Below are positions 13,291 to 23,250 of a stretch of 64,000 nt of DNA, one piece after another; within the stretch, counting starts at the first letter, position 1, and every line of letters begins with the position of its first letter. The notes beneath the pieces were generated by a model, which was not told the origin of the DNA, did not search any database, and was given only the letters and a program-made list of their open reading frames with translations. Position numbers and translations under genes: made by a program. This stretch comes from Citrus sinensis (lineage: Eukaryota > Streptophyta > Magnoliopsida > Sapindales > Rutaceae), in assembly GCF_022201045.2 (NCBI RefSeq), contig NC_068562.1, positions 15,933,001 through 15,997,000 of the forward strand, written 5' to 3'.

Positions 13291-13519
13291 GGCCACTCGG
13301 CCTTTGGCCTAGTGGTAGAGCCACTGCCCTCACAATTGTATGAAAGCAGTCTTCTTCTTATCGAAATGAGAGTGGAGTAGACATTCTTTGAATATTTGAG
13401 TGGGTAAAAATTTGGGCTCTAATCGTAGGAATTGTCTAATTGTAAATATATTAGTAATAATTTCATGTAATATGAATTGTAATCTGGGCATTAATCTTAT
13501 GTAATTAAAAAAAAATTAA
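13291..13519 (+). mobile_element. tRNA-derived SINE-like element
   Basis: A clear RNA polymerase III A-box-like string TGGCCTAGTGG lies at 13305-13315, followed by GTAGAGC as in tRNA heads. A degraded B-box-like TATCGAAAT is at about 13358, and the segment ends in an A-rich run at about 13507-13519. The body between is non-tRNA. The structure resembles plant Au-type SINEs. TSDs are not clear. Confidence 0.5.
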
Positions 13520-13550
13520 AGTAGATGGGGAAAGTTTTAAAAATGAGTCA

Positions 13551-14195
13551 GACTATTAGCACCCCTCCAAAATGCTTTTGAAACCCCCTTTTCAATTATA
13601 TTCCATTTAATGCCAAAAGTACCTTTTTATAAATAAACACTATTTTTATTTATAAATCTTACAATTTTTAATAATTTTCTTACTCTTTCAGTCTTAATAA
13701 TTGCATTCCTCTCTTCAAACTTTCTTTATTATTTAATTTTAAAAAAAATATCTAAAAGAAAAAGTAAGAAAAATCTTATAAAATATTGAATATTTTATGG
13801 GTCCAATACAATTTTATCGTACATATAAATTTTGGATGCAACAATTAGTTTGATAATCTTTAAAAAATTATTTGTAGTGAGATAAAATTTTATTTAATTT
13901 ATTTTCTCACAATGTTGTATCCTAATTTTGTTGCTACATATATTACAAGAGTATTATTTTGGCTTAAAAAATTATTTTTTAAATTTAGATTATTTTAATG
14001 ATTGAAAAAAATTTATAGATTGCATCTTAAATTCAGATTATTTTAATAATTATAAAAATTTATATTGTGTAAGTAAAATGAAATTGAAGAGAGAAAAAAA
14101 ATATACATGAAATTAAGTTTATTTATACTTATTCTTAAATATAATTATAATATTAGATGGATTTTATAAGATCAGCGAAGGGGTGCGAATAGTCC
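13551..14195. mobile_element. MITE-like element just upstream of the RRM gene
   Basis: The left end GACTATTAGCACCCCTCC and the inverse of the right end (GGACTATTCGCACCCCTTC) form a terminal inverted repeat. The core is very AT-rich and lacks a coding region. It ends about 175 bp before the start codon of the RRM gene, so it may form part of that promoter. No convincing TSD was seen. Confidence 0.6.
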
Positions 14196-14368
14196 AAGGA
14201 AACGTTTGTGGAGCGGAACGAAAAAGAGAATATACCGGACTTGTACGGGCAGCTAAGTCAAATTCGAGCCACAAAAGTTTCTCGCTCTGTGTCTCTTCGT
14301 TATCTCACCGTCTCTGTTAGCTTAGGTAATTTCTAGGGTTTGGTTCGCACGTGCGTAATATCTACGAC
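14196..14368 (+). promoter_or_regulatory. Leader/promoter of the RRM gene with telo-box
   Basis: The short stretch before the start codon holds TAGGGTTT (14334-14341), the inverse of the plant telo-box AAACCCTA, and CT-rich leader-like sequence. It is squeezed between the MITE-like element and the start codon. Function is inferred from position. Confidence 0.4.
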
Positions 14369-17300
14369 ATGGCAGGCGCTGGAATCCACACTTATCACCA
14401 GCAATGGCCACCGGCACCAGCTCCGCCCCCTCCTCCGGCCGCCGCCGCCGCAGCACCACCCCCACCTCCCCCAGTTCCCTACGATAACACCAACCGGATC
14501 GCTCACGATGAGGTATAATTGTCTGTGGCGCTTTGCCTATTTATCTTTAATTTTTTAGGAAAATTTAGGATCTGTTATTAGTTAGCTGATTTTGACGGAA
14601 TGTTCAATATCCATGGTTTTTATTTCGTTTCAAATGTTAGAATGAATTAAGAAATTGGTTTTGCAACCTCAATTTGTTAATTAATGCGTTTGATGCATTC
14701 AAATTGGAAGTTTTGGATGACATGCTGCCCCACGGCTGCTGATTCTGATCCAGAATAATGTTCATGTTGTGAGGAATATATGAAATCTTATTTATGTTAG
14801 CGGCTGTGCTTTAATTGAGTTGCAACGGCATGGATAAATATTCTTGTTTTTAGGTTTGTTATAGGGTACTGGCGGTATTGATACTACTGTCAGGCATATT
14901 GTCGATCATTGATGAGGTCCTATTACCTCATCCTTATCCAATCTCATCCAATGGTTTGTAAGGACCTAATAAACTGATTGAGGTGTTGTCGGATCTTCCA
15001 TTTTTTCAAGATATGAAATTTCTGGGTGGTAACTTGTCTCTCCTTGAAGTTTCAAATTTTTCTGACACATGAATGATATTGCAAGGAATATTCCCTGAAC
15101 TTAAATTGGACACTTATGTATTGTGGTTTTGCAGACATTATGATTAGTGCACAGTTTCTTTTCATGGTTTGTACAGAAATAGACATTTGGCAAAAGTTAG
15201 GGTGATAGGGAAAGGATTTTCCCTTTTCTGTTTTTTTGGTTGTATGATTGCTCCTTTTTTTCAAGAATTAGGAGACCTTTGCTTCAGCTGTGTGCGTATG
15301 CACTACAGAAATTGTGGATAACTGTGATGAAGGGCTGGATTAGATGATCACTTAGAGAAAGGAATGACACTTATGGTAATTGACACTTATGGAAATTATC
15401 TTTGCGACATGATTCAAGATAATTTGGTTTAACTTAGAAAAAAGGAGCAAGTGTTTGGAATGAGAGTGGAAGTGGCTAGTTTGAGTTTGTGAAAGAAGAT
15501 GCTAGAAAATGGAGAATTATATGACAGATGGGGTTTCTATAGTGCATTTGTTTGTTTTGTTCTGGTTGGTGGCTTTTCCTGTGGCTGTCAGTGGATTTCT
15601 GTTTTAGTTTATCATAATTTCTATCTTTTTTATATTTACAGAACTGAGATTATCTTAAGAACATTGTGCACTTTGTTTTATCTTGGATTCTGCTACCCTT
15701 CTATGATAATGTGCTCACATATGCTTGTTAATTATTGCTAATAAGAAATGCTTGTTTATGGTTATTTTTATTTAGGTGCGCACGATATTCATTACTGGTC
15801 TGCCTGACGATGTGAAGGAGAGAGAACTGCAAAACTTACTGAGATGGCTGCCTGGTTATGAGGCTTCACAAGTGAACTATAAGGGAGAAAAACCCATGGG
15901 TTTTGCTCTCTTCTCAACTGCCCAGCTGGCAGTTGCTGCCAAAGATGCCCTTCAGGTTTATCTTCTTGATAGTACTGTCTTCTTTTGATTTACCAGTTTA
16001 GTTACCTTCAAATGTATGAAGATTTGAGCTTCTTTTGGGTTTTAGGAAATGATATTTGATGCTGAGACAAAGTCTGTGCTCCACACAGAAATGGCCAAGA
16101 AAAATCTTTTTGTTAAGAGAGGTGGGCTTTAACTAATTTGGTGCTTCTTTGTCTTTTTATTGGACTTTATGTTTCTAATTTCTCAATTCCTTAGGAAATA
16201 TTGGTAATGAATATATGATAATATATAAAAACCTATGTTTATGCAAGTTTTATTCGGAAACTGCCTCTCAGATGACTGTTTGGGGATACTTTTGCATTGG
16301 CATTGTGATTGTACAGGAGTTACTCTGGTCAATTTAGTAGATGTTGATGTTCTAATCTCCCCCAAAATAAATCATGGTTGTTGGTGATCAACTTTTAGAG
16401 AAGCTTTTTTTGAGTAGTCAATGGTTTATAATGCAAAGAAAGCAAGAGGACATGGATATAAGTAGTAATATGTGGTACATCTTGAGTTGTTAGGGGTAAC
16501 CTTTAATCTGTTCCATAGATTTAGGTTCTTGATCTTGTAGCAGGAAAGAATATAACATAATATGTGGTAAATTTTAAGCTGTTAGTGGTAAATTTTTAAT
16601 CTGTTCCAGAGAAGTAGGTTCTTGGTCTTGTAGCAGGAGAAGATAATGTTAGACCCATGAAAACTTATGTTAGGCGCAAATATAAAGGGGCAGGGACTGT
16701 TTAGTAATTTTAGGGGCAGGGGCAATTTAGTAACTTTATTATTAATTAGGGTTTAACTATAAATAATAGATTATGGAGTCATTTAGGGTTTATGTTGAGT
16801 TTTGTCTGGTATTAGGAACCATTAGGAGTTTTGGGAGAGTTTGACCTACCTCTCGAATTGTAGGTCAGGATTGATTGTTTGTTTTCTTTTGATTTAATCA
16901 ATAAAAGTCAGCCCTAATTTAGCCCTAAGTCCTATCAGATAACTAATGTTTGTTTACTGTTATCGGTTAACAATTAGAAGGTACTGTTGTCAATTTGCCT
17001 AGTTCATTGGCTGGCCTTGTTAAAAGATTTTATTTTCAGAATTGTGTGTGTAAACTTTTGAGGTTTAAAGTAATGATATTTTTCAACTATATGTTTAAAG
17101 TTGACTGTGAATATAATAAATTTTCTATTATATTTAAGTAGGTTAGGATCTGAAAATAGGAATTATTTTACAAACTAATGGACCATAAGATTAGTGTACT
17201 TTATAATGCTGAGAGTACATGTGAAATGTTATTTTTAATGTACATTAGTCACGCATACAAATGTTATCCTAGTATTGAAACCTCACAATCCAGTGGTGCA

Positions 17301-18304
17301 AAATTTGTGTAAAAGGAAGAGGGCTGTTTGTCCCAAATAGGGGTTGCTGATCGTGCTTTTATTTCATTATATTATCCATATGTACATGCGTTATAAGGAG
17401 GAATGCTAATGAAGAGGATGTTTTGACTTGTGGGTAGGACCAAGAAATATAAATATAGGAACAAAAGTATCACCAACCTTGAGCAACTTATAAGAAACTG
17501 GTATTTTGGCCTTTATCCTTTTGGGCTTTTCAAGGAATTCTTGATAAAGTTTGAGCTTAAAAATTAGATAAAAGTGAGAACCCATTAATCTGATCTTCCA
17601 GTATTTTTGAGAATGTTGCTTTTGTAAGCTTTCGAAGAATGATGTTTCATGTTTCGGGGTGGTCTCTGGTGTTTAACCTAGTTGTTAAATGGCTGTTAAG
17701 GTCTTGTGATATGCTTTGTTTTCTGTCTGCAGGAATAGTTGCAGATACTAATGCATATGATCAAAGTAAACGGTTGCGAACTGGTGGTGATTATACACAT
17801 ACTGGTTATTCAGCTCCATCTCCATTTCATGCTCCTCCAGCTCCTGTTTGGGGTCCACATGGGTGAGAACTTTTTCCTTGCATGAATTTTGCTTCATTTG
17901 ACATGTAATTCACGCAACTTCGAATGGGGAAGGATATTTATAACACCAATGATACATAATTCACACAACTTAGAATAGGGAAGGATATTTAGACACCAGT
18001 GAGTTATGCTCTTCTTAGTAGGGTGTAAATTTAAGTATTTACGTGTTAATAGCTTGCATATCCTCTGATTATCTCTTGCATATTGCATTTAGGTATATGG
18101 CTCCACCCCCTCCTCCCTATGACCCATATGGTGGCTATGGTGTTCCTCCTGTACAAATGCCTGCTCCTGCTCCTGTACCTGCACCTAGCAGTTATGTACC
18201 TGTTCAGGTGATGCTCAAATGCCATTTTTCTATTGCATGGGTCTGCTTTGCGGATTGAGGCACCCATTACAATGTATCAAATTATTATTATTTTTTATTT
18301 ATTT

Positions 18305-18348
<44 letters not shown>

Positions 18349-21032
18349 CTTTTGAAAGACAAAGCAAAGTGGTTGAGTATTCTTTCTCCTTTCTGAGGGG
18401 CTTGTTATTTCATTCTATGTTTTTAGATTCTCTTCATTCCTCACATTGCATCATATATGTTGATGATCGGATTTAAGATGTTTATACACACGTCCCTTAT
18501 CTATAATAATCGACCTCTGTTTCCATTGGTTTTTCTTTCAAGAATACATCTTCACCTACAATACAAGATATATAAGCAAGATAATTGAAACTATCTTGGA
18601 TTATGTACATTGTTGGAGATCAAAGCTCTATTATAAAACACATAAGAAGGAGAAAAATTCTGAGTTCAGGTTTTAGGTGTACAGAAAAGCTCAGGTGTCG
18701 TGGAACCTTTTGTGTTTTGTCCAACTAGAAAAAATATTTAGGGTGGAAGTGTTTTCTTTTATGTTGACCAATTTATATTTTCCTATTAAAAAAAATAGTA
18801 TTATCATCATCATCATTATTTAAAAACTTTGGGGAAGTTTGAATTCTTGGCTTGTCATAGGGGAAAACTTGGGATTCTCCTTGATCCATTGCAAAGTATT
18901 TTAATCTAACTTTTATTTTTCAAATTCAACTCATCAAATAATTGTTTTTATAACTTCTGTTAGGGATTTCAAAGAATGTGGATAAATAGAGTGGGGCATG
19001 GGGGAGTGATTTCCAATCTTAACAAACGTCAGTCTGTTGCTCAACAGTCAGCAACAATTCATCATTTTTTAAAGTTGGACGCTATTAGTGCTATATATGT
19101 CAACGATGTATCCCTTGTGCAGTTCGTTAATCTGTTCGAAATTTTTTGTGAAAAGCATAATGAAGGGAAGTAATTTCCATTGCCAAGTCCTGAGTTTGTT
19201 GCTCAATCATCATTTTCTAAGTTGGATGCTAATGGTGTACACCATGCGAAGTTTTTTAATCTGTTAGAAATCTTTAGTGAACGTCATAAAAAACAAAAGT
19301 AATTTCCACTTTTCAGCCTGTGTCTAGTATAGTGCTATGATGCTTCATATAACTGCTCAACAGCCAGACAATGCTGCATCTGATAAACCTGTCAATGCCC
19401 GTATTGCTAAGTTTCTAAAGTATCTCTGTCTCTTTTAATTCCCCTTTTTCTCTCATTTTTTTTTTGTCTTTTCATAATAAGTTACTTTATATGCTTTGTA
19501 TAGTTCCATTTCAATATTCTGCCTAACTTTCTTACAGAATACAAAAGATAACCCTCCTTGCAATACCTTATTTATTGGCAATCTTGGAGAGAGTATAAAT
19601 GAAGAAGAGCTGAGGGGCTTATTCAGCGCGTAAGGATGTCTTAGCTGTGATTTAATTGAGCTTTTCTATTTCTCGTGTGACTTTAAGGGTGTGCATGACT
19701 GACAAGTGTCTCATTCATCAATACTTTTGGGTGCAGACAACCTGGTTTTAAGCAAATGAAGGTCTTGAGACAAGAGAGACATACTGTTTGCTTTATTGAG
19801 TTTGAAGTAGGTTTCCTTTGTTCATTTTCAAAGATGCTTTCATTTCAGTGAACATCATCCAGAAGTTCTTTTCTGGGTTTTATTATATCAATTTTGCTTA
19901 AAGCTTATTTCACCAACTTGCAGGATGTGAACAGTGCATCCAGCGTGCACCATAATTTGCAGGGTGCTGTTATCCCTAGTTCTGGTTCTGTTGGCATGCG
20001 CATACAATATCCTTTTCGTTGTTTTTGCCGTTCCTGATTGTTTCCTTTTTTCTTTTTCCTTCTCCTCCAAATGTTGGGTATAGGTTGAGATTCACCATTG
20101 GGAGCTAAAGTCTAGATTCTCATCTTCTCTAAGTAGACATGGTATTATCTGCTTGAGCAAGGATTCTAAACTAGAAAAGCCGTACTTATAAATTTAATGC
20201 AAAGTACACCTAGAAGTATACGAGTATGCTAGCACTTTACGACCTTGCCTAAGATTTTTAAGACAGCACTATCCAAAATTTGGCATACTAATGCATAGTT
20301 GTAACTTGTAAGATAATGCACTTTATTTTCCTTAGAAGACGCATGTTTCATATTTTTGGCATTCATACATATTCAATTATGCAATTTCACGTGTGTGAGT
20401 AGATAACTTCGATATGTGATCAAACTTACCATGATAGTGTATGTTTCGCATCATGACACGAACCTATATGTGTATGGCTGCATTCTTGCATCTAGATCTT
20501 TGAGGGTTGCTGTGTCTGTCACCTTTGTCTAAGAACATGACACTCTGTATGTGGAGTGTGTTTTATGTTGAAAGTAAAAGATATTTAATGTTAACTGGCT
20601 AATCAAGTGCATCAGCTTTGTATGAAACTTAACTTATATAAAGATAATGTAACTATGTAGAAGTCTTATTTTGATGGCTTATCTGTGCTTGGTGCTTAAA
20701 ATGTGAGCATGTGCAAACTTGCATATGCGAATGTCTGTCTTACTTGTCATATAAAGGGTTACCTGCCCCATACCTTTCCCTACTTTCTTGATATCTCTGA
20801 TATGCGTTTTTAGAACTCAAGATAGATTTGTCTCTCTGACCAATCAACCCTATTGTATGATCTTTTGTTGGTAGCTTTCTACATTGGTGCATCTGTAAAA
20901 TCAATGTATTCTGTTTCATCTTGACTTTGAAGTACATATTCGAAGAATCCATTTGGAAAAAGGAAGGATGGAAGCCACGCTATTGCTTCTCCAGCAGCAA
21001 ATGGAGTTCCTCCAGCATTGAACTACCAGTAG
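14369..21032 (+). CDS. Two-RRM RNA-binding protein (Whi3/RBPMS-like), nine exons
   Basis: This encodes a predicted 328-aa RNA-binding protein. Exons are 14369-14512, 15776-15955, 16046-16121, 17733-17862, 18093-18207, 19538-19629, 19737-19806, 19924-20006 and 20936-21032; they total 987 bp with phases that all fit. The N-terminus is Ala/Pro-rich (about residues 1-40). RRM1 (about 49-133) has TIFITGL (RNP2) and KPMGFALF (RNP1). A Pro-rich, Tyr-containing linker spans about 160-215. RRM2 (about 222-300) has NTLFIGNL and HTVCFIEFE and ends GMRIQYSKNPFGKRKD. The layout resembles Arabidopsis At3g21215-type proteins and animal RBPMS/couch potato. The first seven introns are GT-AG; the eighth reads only as AT-AC. 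The mRNA targets cannot be told from sequence. Confidence 0.9.
16647..16937 (+). mobile_element. Solo LTR (291 bp) inside intron 3 of the RRM gene
   Basis: It begins TGTTAGACCC and ends CCTATCA, with a perfect 5-bp duplication GATAA on both sides (16642-16646, 16938-16942). A TATAAAT-like string in the middle (about 16759-16765) and AATAAAA near the 3' end fit LTR promoter and poly(A) signals in the plus sense. No internal retroelement sequence remains. Confidence 0.85.
18309..18347. repeat. (TG)n microsatellite in intron 5 of the RRM gene
   Basis: About 19 TG units lie roughly 100 bp after the intron 5 donor. Long UG runs can bind splicing factors, but no role is shown here. Confidence 0.95.
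19020..19310 (+). repeat. Diverged direct repeat in intron 5 of the RRM gene
   Basis: Two units, about 19030-19173 and 19190-19302, share the order TGTTGCTCAA, ATCATTTT, AAGTTGGA, GTTAATCTGTT-like, GAAATTTT/GAAATCTT and AAGTAATTTCCA. The first unit is partly open, but no protein family is recognised. It lies wholly within the 1.33-kb intron. Confidence 0.55.
20007..20935 (+). other. Predicted U12-type AT-AC intron (intron 8 of the RRM gene)
   Basis: The donor reads ATATCCTTTT, the full consensus of AT-AC U12 introns. The acceptor reads GTAC, with TCTTGAC just upstream; its branch-point A lies 11 bases before the intron end, as expected for U12 introns. Splicing joins CA to A (Gln) and restores the conserved RRM2 end GMRIQYSKNPFGKRKD. 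No GT-AG pair was found that keeps this segment. Confidence 0.85.
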
Positions 21033-23250
21033 TTGAGCTTGAAGGGAATGTATTCTGTTCTTTATGCTCCGGAAAATTCAACTACATGATAGGATGCATC
21101 TTGCTGCCGTTGCATGCATCCATTTCATTGTCAACATCAGCATTAGCATCTTTTCTCATGCGAAAGAATGCACATAGTGGTATCATGAACATACCATTGT
21201 TGTGTTATGCGTATTATCTTTGACATGCATTTGTCAGGAGCATGTGTTAATGCCTGGATATATTTGTAGGGACTTGGATGTCACTTGATTTGTAGTACTG
21301 GTGCATGGGTCTGCAGTTTTGTTAGATTTATTGTCCGTTACCCTTACATGGATCATATCGCATATTAAGACGCTTATTTAAGAACATCTTCCTGTACTGC
21401 CTATATTTGTAAAGTAGGTTCAACGACATTCCATTGCTTAACATGACATCACAACACAAGGTATTTGGGTTGGATCGAAAGGTTCAATTACATAACATTA
21501 CCAAACATGACATCTGAAGGCGATCCTCAGTTTCATTCCATGGCACGAGTTTATTATGGTACAGGAAAACTAGGAAATCACACCATTGATCATTTTGTTT
21601 AATTAAAATTTCTTACCGTTGCCATTGCCATCACCATTCACTATAGTTCTAATCAGTAAGTTGAATCCATCATATAAGCAAACAACTGCTATTGATGCTT
21701 TAACATCCAGGCTCTTAGAAACATGATAATCTGAGGAATGCCCGAAAATGCAATCTGCTGTGATCTTTATTTGCAGGATCGTTTGAGGAGATCAAGAGCT
21801 GTAGCTGCTTTTTTTTGTCAGGTAACTGTATTCTCAACTAGGGAAGGAAGCTATCTTGTGTTTATGTGAATTTGACTGCTTACGAGGGTTAAGCAGTCTT
21901 GTTGAGTCTCAACTGTACCTGACCTGAACTCACCAATGAGGAAACTTTTTGTGCCAAATTTTTAACTGCCGTCTTAAGTCAGTGGGGCTCTTCGCACTGA
22001 TTTGAAGCAACACTTGGGTCGATTTGGAGATATCTGTGGCTGTAGAGCATTATGTGGTGATAAGAGATAGAACATTGGAAATAGCAGCACAAAAACATTT
22101 TACTTCTGGTGTTTCACTAGTTAAACTATCTAACTTGGGATTTCTGAACCCTTGGCTCTTTTAATGTTTCTTTTCCACTGCCTATTTGGTTGATTTAATA
22201 CCTGTTGATGAAGTGTGTTTTTGTGTTCACGTTTGTTGTCAAATGGTGAATAAGGAAGAGTTTTATTTGGATGCATTGGGGGAAACTGCTCTTTTGATCT
22301 CGGCTTGGTTTGAGTTGTTGCATTTTGATTTAGATGCCAGTGGCTTAAGGTTTTTTTCAGACGACCACTTGTTGAAAAAACCCAACTATAGTTTTTGAAC
22401 GAGCGAAGAATTTATAACGTGGTAATAATATTCTTCTCAACCATAAAGACGTCAGGTCCAAAACAAGTCCAAAATGAGTGTGAAAAGTATGCAAAATTTT
22501 GAAGCTGCGTTTAAAGGTTGAGTTCAATTACCATTTTCCGAGGCAAGCTTGTGAAACTATACTCTCTAGGTGAGAAATTGACCTCGTCTTGTCCAATTCA
22601 ATGTCCATGACTACTAGAAAATAGTCACTTAAAATTAGATACTAAATTTACTTGTGTTACAACAGACAGCAATAAGGGGGTGTTCAGAATTTTGACTCCA
22701 AATAAATTGTGAAGAAATTTCCCGCACGTGAGAACTTGGAATCCCTTTTCATATTTATAAGACATGTTGTAACTGGCTGGGGCATATTTACAATGACCTT
22801 TTTAAGAGGGATGTGTCTTGTATATTCAGAGAGTTCTGAATTCTCCGCCATTTGTTTGTAACGCCAAATCCAATATAAAAGATTAATTTGAAAATTAAAA
22901 AAAGAAGGTAATTACACTTTGTAATTCAAGGAAATGGTTATGAAGATTTTTTATTTTTAAAAATAATCGTAGAAATTTTTTTAGGAAATTTCATTTGATT
23001 ATGCTGACTTAACTTAATGTTGTTTAAACATAATTATTAAACAAAAATTTATGTGACCATATAATTAAATTACGGGATGTCGTTATCCTTTCTCCGTACC
23101 AAAAAAATGTGTATCCCGTTTTACCCGATGAATGCTCCACGAAATAATGGCAGTGGAACTTTTTAAGTCATCTAACATTTGCTTTCAGACGGGTGCGGTG
23201 ACTGCCGCGTGAAAACTGCGTTGGTCATGATCATGACAGCTCGTTGACCA
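21033..23250. other. 3' region of the RRM gene and intergenic DNA
   Basis: The first part probably includes the 3' UTR of the RRM gene; no poly(A) site was fixed. An open frame of 70 codons at 22186-22398 has no recognisable family. No other gene, RNA or element was seen. Confidence 0.4.

Noticed and set aside
13305-13380. A tRNA gene
   Set aside because: The A-box is good but there is no proper cloverleaf, anticodon arm or intact B-box; a SINE-like head explains it.
18219-18476. 85-codon frame with a Cys-Val run
   Set aside because: It is a translation of the intronic TG microsatellite.
20006-20935. A GT-AG alternative for the last intron of the RRM gene
   Set aside because: The GT sites in exon 8 would remove the conserved GMRIQY end of RRM2, and no AG just before the last exon restores frame.
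22186-22398. 70-codon frame downstream of the RRM gene
   Set aside because: No splice, domain or composition support; probably chance.
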